A stretch of 64,000 nt of DNA from contig CAVOIC010000004.1 of NCBI GenBank assembly GCA_963695985.1, positions 124,001-188,000 of the forward strand. Direction: 5' to 3'. This stretch comes from DATBVX01 sp963695985 (GTDB lineage: Bacteria > Pseudomonadota > Gammaproteobacteria > Steroidobacterales > Steroidobacteraceae). Shown here in pieces: positions 33,565-42,321 of the stretch. A program made the position numbers and the translations under genes. Position 1 is the stretch's first letter, and every line of letters starts with the position of its first letter. The notes beneath the pieces are model-generated. The model did no database searches. It worked only from the letters and a program-made list of their open reading frames with translations, and was not told where the DNA came from.

Positions 33565-34547
33565 TGAGCGCAACTATGGCAACCTTAACCAAGAAAGCCT
33601 CGTTGATTGGTGCACCGACCGACATCGGTGCCGGCACACGCGGCGCGTCGATGGGGCCGGAGGCCCTGCGCGTGGCGCATCTGCAGGCGATGCTGGAATC
33701 GCAGGGCGTCGAGGTCATCGATCGCGGCAATCTCCACGGACCTGGCAATCCGAATCGGCCCCCGGTCGATGGCTATCGACATCTCGCGGAGGTCACCGCG
33801 TGGAATCGAGCGGTTCATGACGCCGTTCACGCCGAGCTGGCTGCATCGAGACTGCCGATTCTGCTCGGCGGCGATCACTGCCTCGCCATCGGCTCGATCA
33901 GCGCGGTGGCGCGCCATTGCCGCGAGCGCGGCCGTCAGCTGCGCGTGCTGTGGTTCGACGCGCACGCGGACTCAAACACCAATGTCCTCACCCCCAGCGG
34001 CAACATTCACGGTATGCCGATGGCCTGCCTGTGCGGTTATGGTCCGTCGGAGCTGATTGAAGTGGGCGGCAAAGTACCCGCAATCTCACCGAGCGTCATC
34101 CGGCAGATCGGCATTCGCAGCGTCGATCAGGGCGAAAAGCGCTTCGTCCACGAGATCGGCCTGGAAGTGTTCGACATGCGCTACATCGATGAGATGGGGA
34201 TGCGGCAGACCATGGAGATGGCGCTCGCCGGCCTCGATCGCAATACGCACCTGCACGTGAGCTTCGATGTCGACTTTCTCGACCCCGACATCGCGCCCGG
34301 CGTCGGCACCACTGTCGCCGGCGGGCCTTCGTATCGGGAAGCGCAGTTATGCATGGAAATGGTGGCCGACACCGGACTGCTCGCGTCACTCGACATGATG
34401 GAGCTCAATCCTGCCTTCGACGTGCACAACCGCACGGCAGAGGTCGCGGTCGATCTGCTCGGCTCGCTGTTCGGCAAGAGCACGCTGATGAGGCGTGCCG
34501 ACAATAAGGCAATCGAAATCAAACTGGCGAAGGCGTCCGGCGGTTAA
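33564..34547 (+). CDS. rocF: Arginase
   Basis: The product is 327 residues and hydrolyses arginine to ornithine and urea. The dinuclear manganese ligands are all seen: H105 (GGDHCLAIGS), D132/H134/D136 (FDAHADSNT) and D235/D237 (SFDVDFLDP). Conserved ELNPAFDVHNRTAEVA near the C-terminus also fits arginase rather than agmatinase. It is coupled to the upstream ornithine cyclodeaminase, which uses its product. Confidence 0.95.
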   Translation: MSATMATLTKKASLIGAPTDIGAGTRGASMGPEALRVAHLQAMLESQGVEVIDRGNLHGPGNPNRPPVDGYRHLAEVTAWNRAVHDAVHAELAASRLPILLGGDHCLAIGSISAVARHCRERGRQLRVLWFDAHADSNTNVLTPSGNIHGMPMACLCGYGPSELIEVGGKVPAISPSVIRQIGIRSVDQGEKRFVHEIGLEVFDMRYIDEMGMRQTMEMALAGLDRNTHLHVSFDVDFLDPDIAPGVGTTVAGGPSYREAQLCMEMVADTGLLASLDMMELNPAFDVHNRTAEVAVDLLGSLFGKSTLMRRADNKAIEIKLAKASGG

Positions 34548-34609
34548 TTCCCCCGCGTGAAGTAGGGCACTGAACCAGGTGCCGGCCGTGGCTTGCCGTA
34601 GGCAGATAA

Positions 34610-34625
34610 CTGTATATAATCACAG
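34610..34625. promoter_or_regulatory. LexA (SOS) box
   Basis: CTGTATATAATCACAG is a perfect CTGT-N8-ACAG box with an AT-rich centre, 75 bases ahead of the chosen imuA start. It is placed to repress the imuA-imuB-dnaE2 cassette until DNA damage. Confidence 0.88.
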
Positions 34626-34699
34626 TACCTGTTAAACCACTACAAGTTCTCTGTTGAAGCTCAATCAATCCGTTGCACCAGGTTCTGCCAGCTCTGCCG

Positions 34700-35344
34700 A
34701 TGCTCATGGGCGCTTCTCTCGACACTCTGCTTTCTTCCGCCGCTCTATGGCGAGCGAAGGGAGAGATGCGGGTCTCCAGCGCCTGCGTGCCGAGTGAATT
34801 TCCGCTCCTCGATACACGCTTACCGGGCGGCGGCTGGCCCTGTCCGGGTCTCGTCGAAGTCCTGCATGCACATGCAGGTATCGGTGAACTGAGTCTTTTC
34901 ATCCCTGCTCTGCAGCGGCTGATCGCTGACGAGCCAGGCCCGACAGCGCGCAGCATCGCGTGGCTCAACCCGCCGCACCTGCCTTATGCACCCGCGTTCG
35001 CCGAACGCGGCATCGATCCGGCACGGCTACTGGTGAGCAAAGCACTGACACCAACCCAGACGCTGTGGGCTACGGAGCAGGCCTTGCGCTCGGGAGCTTG
35101 TCTCGCCGTCCTGGCGTGGATCGGGACCGCCAGCCTGCATTCGTTGCGACGACTCAAGCTCGCCGCGCATGCGGGAGGTTCTCTCGGAGTGCTGTTTCGT
35201 CCCTTGGCGCAGCGTGAGCAAACTTCGCCTGCCACGTTGCGTCTCGCCTTATGGGCCGACGAAACGCGCTTGGCGGTCGAGTTGGTGAAAGTGCAGGGCG
35301 GCAAGGCCGGCATCGTGATGCTGGATCGGTGGCAGCGATCCTGA
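34700..35344 (+). CDS. imuA: ImuA, translesion synthesis accessory protein
   Basis: The product is 214 residues of the RecA-like ImuA/SulA-related family, with a degenerate ATPase-like core (LDTRLPGGGWPCPGLVEVLH, AWLNPPHLPYAPAFAERGI, LRSGACLAVLAWIG). It acts with ImuB and DnaE2 in damage-induced mutagenesis. ATG 34700 is chosen; a TTG at 34673 opens the frame earlier but lacks a ribosome site. It directly follows the LexA box and precedes imuB by 10 bases. Confidence 0.9.
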   Translation: MLMGASLDTLLSSAALWRAKGEMRVSSACVPSEFPLLDTRLPGGGWPCPGLVEVLHAHAGIGELSLFIPALQRLIADEPGPTARSIAWLNPPHLPYAPAFAERGIDPARLLVSKALTPTQTLWATEQALRSGACLAVLAWIGTASLHSLRRLKLAAHAGGSLGVLFRPLAQREQTSPATLRLALWADETRLAVELVKVQGGKAGIVMLDRWQRS

Positions 35345-35354
35345 GTGCGCTTCG

Positions 35355-36965
35355 ATGCCCGCATTGCGCAACCTGCCATTGTTTCCTTCCGAGCCTGCCG
35401 GAGAAAAAACCTCCAGGCGCACGAAGGCACAGCCGCGTCCCGCGCTTGCTCTTCGCGAACCGCCCCACACGGCAACGCTCTCCCGCACCCTGGCGCGCCG
35501 ACTCTGGCTCGCGGTGCACTTGCCACAGCTCACATTGGAAGCTTTGCAGGAGCACTCGACTTCCCAGCGAGCACTGGGCATTTCCGTGGCCGTCGTCGAT
35601 CCGCAAAGTCGCCAGCAGACAATCCTGGCCTGCAATGAAAAGGCGCGTGCGGCCGGCGTGCGTGCAGGGCAGTCGTTGAATGCCGCGATTGCACTGGAGC
35701 CGGATCTCAAAGCCTGCCCCCGCGACGAAACCCGTGAGCGCGCCCGACTCGTGTACCTCGCCGCGTGGTGTCAGCAGCAGTTCACCCCCGTAGTCAGCCT
35801 TGCGCCACCGGATGAATTGCTGCTGGAAGTGAAGGGCAGTCTGAAACTGTTCGGCGGCGCGCGGGCACTGATGGAACGCATGGTTGCGGGCTTGCGCGAG
35901 CAGAGTGTCACTACGCGCCTGGCGCTCGCTCCCACGCCCACCGGCTCTCTCTGGCTGGCGCGTGCGCAAGTGAAACGTGACGAGGCAACGACCGCAGGCG
36001 CTGCGATCATCGAAAAGCCGGGTGATCTGGTGCGGCATCTCGCGGCGGTTTCCATCGGGTGTCTGCGTTGGCCGGAGGAAGTCATTGCTCTGCTGGTCAG
36101 CATGGGAGTGCGTACCGTCGGTGATCTCGCGCGCCTGCCGCGCGCGGGGTTGGCGCGTCGCCTGGGGACTCGCTGGCTCGATGAACTGGATCATGCATTC
36201 GACCGGCGTGCAGAAGCTCGGCGCGGATTTCGCAGCCCGATGCGTTTCGGCGCCCGGCTGCTGCCCGATCACGAAATCGAAACTGCACAGCAGCTCGAGT
36301 CGGCATGCACGCCATTACTCGACCGCCTGCAGCGTTTCCTGCACGAACGACAGGCGGCGATCGCGGTATTGGCTGTCGAATGCCAGCATCGTTCGCGGTC
36401 GCCGACCCGGATTCGCATCGGCCTCACCCTGCCGAGCGGCGATGTCGCCTATGTGCGTGGCTTGCTGGCCGAACGGCTGGCAGCACTCGCGTTGCCGGCG
36501 CCGGTCAGGAGCTTGCGACTGCAATCGGGTGCACTGCTTCCGGCGCTGCCCACGAATGGCTGGCTGTGGAAGCGGGCGCAGACAGAAGAGTCTGCCGACG
36601 CGTTGCCCCGGTTGATCGAGCGTTTGCGCACGCGGCTCGGCAACGAACAGGTGTTCGGCGTCTGTGCCGTCGCGGACCACAGGCCGGAATGGGCGTGGAG
36701 AATCAGCTATGAGAATACAGTGTCACGCAATGACAGGCCGCAACGGCCAGTCGAACGTCCACTGTGGCTGCTGACACGACCCCACAAGATCTCGCAGCGT
36801 GGCAAGAGACTACGCGGGCCGGAACGCATCGAAACAGGCTGGTGGGACGGACGGGAAGTCACACGCGATTACTTCGATGTGCGTGATGAGAATGGCGCGC
36901 GGCTATGGATCTACCGCGAACGGCGCGCTCCGCACAGCTGGTATTTGCACGGTCTGTTCGGTTGA
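35355..36965 (+). CDS. imuB: ImuB, inactive Y-family polymerase-like protein
   Basis: The product is 536 residues. A Y-family polymerase fold begins near residue 48 (RRLWLAVHLPQLTLEALQEH) and continues through the palm (VSLAPPDELLLEVKGSLKLF) to helix-hairpin-helix and little-finger parts. As usual in ImuB, the acidic catalytic residues of true polymerases are not evident, so it acts as the adaptor joining DnaE2 to the beta clamp. The N-terminal 45 residues are basic and probably disordered. It is cassette-internal, 15 bases before dnaE2. Confidence 0.93.
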   Translation: MPALRNLPLFPSEPAGEKTSRRTKAQPRPALALREPPHTATLSRTLARRLWLAVHLPQLTLEALQEHSTSQRALGISVAVVDPQSRQQTILACNEKARAAGVRAGQSLNAAIALEPDLKACPRDETRERARLVYLAAWCQQQFTPVVSLAPPDELLLEVKGSLKLFGGARALMERMVAGLREQSVTTRLALAPTPTGSLWLARAQVKRDEATTAGAAIIEKPGDLVRHLAAVSIGCLRWPEEVIALLVSMGVRTVGDLARLPRAGLARRLGTRWLDELDHAFDRRAEARRGFRSPMRFGARLLPDHEIETAQQLESACTPLLDRLQRFLHERQAAIAVLAVECQHRSRSPTRIRIGLTLPSGDVAYVRGLLAERLAALALPAPVRSLRLQSGALLPALPTNGWLWKRAQTEESADALPRLIERLRTRLGNEQVFGVCAVADHRPEWAWRISYENTVSRNDRPQRPVERPLWLLTRPHKISQRGKRLRGPERIETGWWDGREVTRDYFDVRDENGARLWIYRERRAPHSWYLHGLFG

Positions 36966-36980
36966 AGCGCACTCGCCACC

Positions 36981-39900
36981 ATGTCATGCGCATCGTCAAC
37001 CGCTTACGCGGAGCTACATTGTCTCAGTAACTTCACATTCCTGACGGGCGCCTCGCATCCCCATGAGCTGGTCGAACGCGCCGTGGAACTCGGCTACAGC
37101 GGGCTGGCGCTCACCGATGAGTGCTCCGTCGCGGGCGTGGTACGCGCACACGAAGCAGCAAAACGCGCATCGCTCCAGTTCATCGTCGGCAGTGAGTTCA
37201 AGCTCCTCGATGGCTTGCGGTTCGTGCTGCTCGCCACCAATCGCGCCGCCTATGGTCGCCTCTGCCGCCTGATCACGCGTGCCCGCCGTGCGGCGGACAA
37301 AGGCAGTTACCGGCTGGCGCGTGAGCAGATCGATCCGACCGATCTTGACGACTGTCTTGCGCTCTGGCTTCCGGGCAGCGAGCCCAAGTCCGCATACGGG
37401 GAATGGCTCAAGGCAATTTGTCCGGATCGCACCTGGCTCGCGGTGGAGCTGCTGCGCAGGGGCGATGATCGGGGTCGGCTGGCGGCGCTGCTGCAACTCG
37501 GCGCGCAATTGGGTCTGCCACTCGTCGCGAGTGGTGGCGTTCAGATGCACGTGCGCGAACGGCGCGCGTTGCAGGATCTGCTCACCGCCATCCGGCTCAA
37601 CACGCCGATCACCGAGGTGGGCTACGACTTGCAGCCCAGTGGCGAGCGGCATCTGCGCTCGCCAGCCGAGCTGGTGCGTCTTTATCCACGTGCGCTGCTC
37701 GAGGAGACGGTGCGGATCCTCGAGCGCTGCCGGTTTTCGCTCGAGGAGCTGCGTTACGAATATCCCGAGGAGCTCGTGCCTGCCGGAGAGAGCGCTTCGG
37801 GCTGGCTGCGCAAACTCACCGCAGTAGGTGCGCAACGGCGCTGGCCGCAAGGAGTGCCGGAGCATGTGCAGGATCTCATCGAGCACGAGCTCATCCTCAT
37901 CAAAGAGCTGCGGTACGAAGCCTATTTCCTCACCGTGCACGATCTGGTGCGTTTCGCGAACAGCCGGGGAATTCTCTGCCAAGGTCGCGGCTCCGCGGCC
38001 AATTCGACGGTGTGCTACTGCCTCGGCGTCACCTCGGTCGATCCCGCGCGGCAGGATGTGCTGTTCGAGCGCTTCATCTCGCGCGAACGCAACGAGCCGC
38101 CCGACATCGACATCGACTTCGAGCACGAGCGGCGCGAAGAGGTCATTCAGTATGTCTACAACAAGTACGGTCGGCAGCGCGCGGCCATTGCCGCCACACT
38201 CATTACTTACCAGCCGCGCAGCGCATTGCGCGATGTCGGCAAGGCGCTGGGTCTCGACCTGCTGCAGGTCGAGCGACTGGCGCATGCGATGCACTGGTGG
38301 GACGGCAGCAAGGTGGCCGACGAGCGCGTCCGCGGTGCGGGGTTCGAACCACGCAACCCGCTGCTCACGCGGCTCCTGGAACGGGTGCACGAGCTGATCG
38401 GCTTTCCGCGCCACCTCTCACAGCACGTCGGCGGCTTTGTGATCTCGCGCGGACCGCTCGAGGAGCTGGTGCCGATCGAGAACGCCACGATGGCGGATCG
38501 CACCGTGATCCAATGGGACAAGGATGACCTGGATGCGCTCGGCCTTCTTAAGGTCGACGTGCTTGCGCTCGGAATGCTTTCGGCCTTGCGCAAATCACTC
38601 GAGCTGATGCGCGAGTTTCGCGGCCGTGAATACACGCTGGCCTCGATCCCGCCCGACGATCAGAAGGTGTACGCGATGATCCAGCGGGCCGACACGGTGG
38701 GTGTATTCCAGATCGAATCGCGCGCGCAGATGTCGATGCTGCCGCGTCTGAAGCCAGCGAATTTCTACGACCTCGTCATCGAGGTCGCGATCGTGCGCCC
38801 GGGGCCGATCCAGGGCGACATGGTTCATCCGTATCTCAGGCGCCGCAATCACGAGGAACCCGAGAGTTATCCGAGCCCTGAGGTCGAAAAAGTGCTCAAG
38901 CGCACGCTCGGCGTACCGATCTTCCAGGAGCAGGTGATGCAGCTCGCCATGGTGGCGGCAGGATTCACGCCAGGTGAAGCCGATGACCTGCGCCGTTCGA
39001 TGGCGGCGTGGAAACGCCGCGGCGGACTCGAGCATTTCGAGCAGCGGCTCATGAGCGGCATGCGCGAGCGCGGTTATAGCGAGGAATTCGCTGCACGCAT
39101 CTTCCGGCAGATCCAGGGCTTCGGCGAATACGGATTCCCCGAGTCGCACGCCGCGAGTTTCGCGCTGCTCGCATACGCCTCGGCATGGGTCAAGTGTCAC
39201 GAGCCCGCGATCTTCACCTGCGCGCTGCTCAACAGTCTGCCCATGGGCTTCTACGCTCCCGCACAACTGGTGCGCGATGCGCGCATACATGGTGTCGAAG
39301 TGCGGGCAGTGGATGTGCTCGAGAGCGACTGGGATTGCACGCTCGAGCGGCGCGACGATGGCGAGCCCGCGTTGCGGCTCGGACTGCGACTCGCGAAGGG
39401 GCTCTCTCGCAAGCCGCTGTCGAACGGTTGATTGCGGCACGGCGAGTGCGAAGCTTCGAGAGCTTGCAGGACCTGGCGGAACGCGCGCGACTCGAACGAC
39501 GCGATCTCAATGCGCTGGCCGATGCCGGCGCCTGTGCGCACCTCATCGGCAATCGCCATCGCGCAGCGTGGGAAGTCGCGGGCGTCGAAGGACGCACTTC
39601 CGGTATTTCCGCGCCTCAGGGTCGCCGAAGGCATCCCGATGCTGACAGCGCCGACCGAAGGACAGAACATGCTCGCGGATTATCGGTCCCTGAGCCTGAC
39701 GCTCGGGCGCCATCCGCTGGCATTACTGCGCGAGCGCTTGCGTGCGCGCCACCTGCTCACCGCCCAGGAGCTCGGTACACTCGCGCACGGCACGCCCGTA
39801 AGCACGGCCGGGCTCGTCATTACGCGCCAGCGGCCCTCGAGTGCGAGTGGCGTCATCTTCCTCACGCTCGAAGACGAAACCGGGCATGTGAACCTGATCG

Positions 39901-40073
39901 TCTGGCCGGGCATCGCCGAGGCGCAACGCCGGCACTTTCTCGAAGCCCGGCTGCTCGAAGTGCAGGGCGAACTGCAACGGCAGGGCGAAGTGATACATGT
40001 GATCGCGGCGCGCTTCACCGACCTGAGCCGCTGGCTGGGCACTCTGGCCGCGAAGTCGCGCGACTTCCGCTGA
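36981..40073 (+). pseudogene. dnaE2: Error-prone DNA polymerase DnaE2, interrupted by two frameshifts
   Basis: The damage-inducible alpha-type polymerase acts with ImuAB in lesion bypass. The N-terminal PHP domain (AELHCLSNFTFLTGASHPHE) and palm with PDIDIDF (D375, D377, D379) are intact, but the frame stops at 39429-39431 after 816 residues. The missing middle (ALSQAAVERLIAARRVRSFE) continues in another frame. The C-terminal OB part (ADYRSLSLTLGRHPLALLRE to the stop at 40073) is back in the first frame. Two extra bases in CTCTCTC (39402-39408) and one extra G at 39590-39591 explain this. Removing all three gives a normal protein of 1029 residues. It is either a recent lesion or a sequence error. 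Confidence 0.9.
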
Positions 40074-40148
40074 GCTAGACTCGAGAAGCGACCATACTGA
40101 CGATGTCCGCGGAGTGCGGGCATGTCCCTGCGTACCAAGGAGACGTAC

Positions 40149-40856
40149 ATGACGCAAGAAACGGCGGTGGTGGTGGGTGTCGGACCCGGGCTTGGTTCAG
40201 CGCTCGTCAGTGCATTTTCGCGGGCTGGCTACGCAGTTCTGGCCGCGGCCCGCAAGCCGTCAGCGCCCGAAGGGCTCGCCTCCAAGGGCGGGAGCGGGCA
40301 GGTGATACCCGTGAGATGCGATGCGACGGATCCGGCCCAGGTCGAGGAACTATTTGCCCGCATCGAACGTGAACACAGCCCGCTGCGTGTCGCGGTCTTC
40401 AATGCCGGGACGTTTCAGAGAGGGAACGTGGTAGAGACCACTCCCGAGCAGTTCGAGCGCTGTTGGCGCGTCGGCTGCCTCGGTGGATTTCTCGTCGGCC
40501 GCGCTGCGGCACGCCTCATGATCAAGCAGGGTGCCGGCACTATCCTGTTCACGGGCGCCACGGCCTCACTTCGTGGTGGCGCTGGTTTTGCGAATCTCGC
40601 CTCACCCAAATTCGCGTTGCGGGCCCTTGCTCAGAGCATGGCGCGGGAGCTGAGCCCGAAAGGAATTCACGTGGCTCACGTGATCATCGACGGCCAGATC
40701 CATTCGCAACGCTACGAGCAACTGCTGGTCGAGCGCGGGCCCGATTCGCTGCTCGAGCCGAACGCCATCGCGGATGCGTATCTCGCGCTGCACCGCCAGC
40801 ACCGCAGTGCGTGGACGCATGAGCTCGATCTCAGGCCGTGGGTGGAGAAGTTCTGA
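40149..40856 (+). CDS. Short-chain dehydrogenase/reductase-like protein, atypical active site
   Basis: The product is 235 residues with an NAD(P)-binding N-terminus (VVVGVGPGLGSALVSAF), the NAG motif (AVFNAGTFQRG) and Ser-containing ILFTGATAS. The expected YxxxK is replaced: the Lys is in LASPKFALRALAQ, but the Tyr position is Leu. This pattern is shared by a group of SDR proteins ending in a DGQIH-type segment, so the variation may be ancestral. AAGGAG lies 6 bases upstream of ATG 40149. Its 3' end overlaps the convergent DinB-like gene by 26 bases. The substrate is unknown. Confidence 0.87.
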   Translation: MTQETAVVVGVGPGLGSALVSAFSRAGYAVLAAARKPSAPEGLASKGGSGQVIPVRCDATDPAQVEELFARIEREHSPLRVAVFNAGTFQRGNVVETTPEQFERCWRVGCLGGFLVGRAAARLMIKQGAGTILFTGATASLRGGAGFANLASPKFALRALAQSMARELSPKGIHVAHVIIDGQIHSQRYEQLLVERGPDSLLEPNAIADAYLALHRQHRSAWTHELDLRPWVEKF

Positions 40857-41337
40857 GCCGCTGCCAGGCTTCGATCTCCTGCCGATGCGCAGCGTCATGC
40901 TGAGCCATCATCGACGGAATATCGCACATCGAGACAGTGCCCACGCCTGCCTGCACTCCGTGGCGTTTCCAGTCCTCACGTCGGACCCCCGCAAGTGCGT
41001 CTATATTGCGACGACGCGCTGCGTCGAACTCCTTGATTCCGTCCGCCAGCGAGCGTGACCGGTAGTCGCGCTCGCGCGCCGCGCACGCGCCATCGAAATC
41101 CTCGAGCTGCGGATCCGTTTCTGTGAGGAGCCGCCGGATGCGTAGCGCGAAGCCGTCACGTTCCAGGTCTGCGAGATGCCAGACCTGTTCGACCGGCGAG
41201 AAGGTGTCGTCGGGGCCTCGGATCAGTGCCTGCTCGGCAGTCAGGCCGGCAAAGCAGCTCCTGAGATAGCTCGACATCACACTCAGCTGCTCCAGAAGTT
41301 GCCGCTGTTCGCTGTCGTTGAGCATGAGGTATTGCAC
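40831..41337 (-). CDS. DinB/YfiT-fold protein
   Basis: The product is 168 residues, GTG start with GAGGAG 6 bases upstream. It is a four-helix bundle of DinB type: the metal-binding histidines are visible in VEQVWHLADLERDGF and MMAQHDAAHRQEIEAW. Members are metal-dependent thiol transferases or unknown enzymes. It overlaps the convergent SDR gene at its end. No specific substrate can be assigned. Confidence 0.85.
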   Translation of the reverse strand: MQYLMLNDSEQRQLLEQLSVMSSYLRSCFAGLTAEQALIRGPDDTFSPVEQVWHLADLERDGFALRIRRLLTETDPQLEDFDGACAARERDYRSRSLADGIKEFDAARRRNIDALAGVRREDWKRHGVQAGVGTVSMCDIPSMMAQHDAAHRQEIEAWQRLRTSPPTA

Positions 41338-41399
41338 GGAGGTCTCCTCAATTACGGTTCAATTCTTTGCTGTGTCGCCTCTCGCGACGTTTGAAAGAG

Positions 41400-42131
41400 T
41401 CAGCCAGCGCTCTCTCCGGCAGTCGGGCGACCGGCTGCCGGCTGCGGCTCGATGCACTCCTGGCCCTGGTGGCGCGGGTCGTTCACGTAGGTGCTGACCG
41501 GATAGTGCTTGAACTCCAGGACTGCGCCCGTCGAAATCATCCGGCCGAGTTGAGCGACATTATCGTTGGCGGGATCCAGCCAGCCGGCAAATTGCTCTTC
41601 GGGCAGAACTACGGGCATGCGATCGTGCAACTGCGCCAGGCCGGGAGCTGCCGCGCGCGTGAGGATCGAAAACGTGAGCAGCGGTTCGGCGCCGCGTTCC
41701 GGTCTCCAGCGCGACCATAGGCCGGCGAAACAGAGCGGCTGCAAGCCCTCGAGGTGAACGAAGTGTGGGCGTCGCACCTCGCTGATCTCGCCGGTCGTCG
41801 TGTCGACACGCGACTCACTGCGCCATTCGTACCAGCCCAGGGCCGGCACGAGGCAACGTGAGCCACGAAAGGCGGCGGACCACATGGGCTTGTCAGGAGC
41901 TTCCTCCGAGCGCGCGTTGATCGTGAGCTTCGGCGGCTTCGCCTGCTGCCACCACCCCGGAATGAATCCCCATTTCATTGCGCGCGCTTCCGGCCCGCTC
42001 GCACCCGCGGTGACGACCGAGAGCTGCATGCTGGGGGCTGCGTTGTAGATCAGATCGAACGGGTCGTGCCAGCGCACCTGCAGCGCACGTTCCATCGCGG
42101 CCATGACGCGCGAAACGAACCGGGCACACAT
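41400..42131 (-). CDS. SRAP/HMCES-family abasic-site protein (YedK-like)
   Basis: The product is 243 residues beginning MCARF, with Cys2 as the nucleophile that crosslinks to abasic sites in single-stranded DNA. Family motifs seen: IYNAAPSMQLSVV, AMKWGFIPGWW, INARSEEAPDKPMW, RCLVPALGWYEWR and LHDRMPVVLP (active-site His). The longer frame to 42278 is rejected since Cys2 must be N-terminal. It protects abasic DNA, which fits its position near the mutagenesis cassette, although no SOS box was seen before it. Confidence 0.94.
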   Translation of the reverse strand: MCARFVSRVMAAMERALQVRWHDPFDLIYNAAPSMQLSVVTAGASGPEARAMKWGFIPGWWQQAKPPKLTINARSEEAPDKPMWSAAFRGSRCLVPALGWYEWRSESRVDTTTGEISEVRRPHFVHLEGLQPLCFAGLWSRWRPERGAEPLLTFSILTRAAAPGLAQLHDRMPVVLPEEQFAGWLDPANDNVAQLGRMISTGAVLEFKHYPVSTYVNDPRHQGQECIEPQPAAGRPTAGESAG

Positions 42132-42321
42132 GGGTTGCGAGTATATATGTGCGTAGTCTGTCCCGTTCGTCCCGGTCCCGACGCAGCTTGGGACCCAGAT
42201 GAGCCTGTTCGTCCCGCTTGTATTGCCGGCGCGGCAACCAGTTCGTAGCGTCCTGCGCACTGGCCAAGCGCCAGGCAATCACTGCAGATACCAAGACAAC
42301 ACGAACACGCAGGGGACATCC

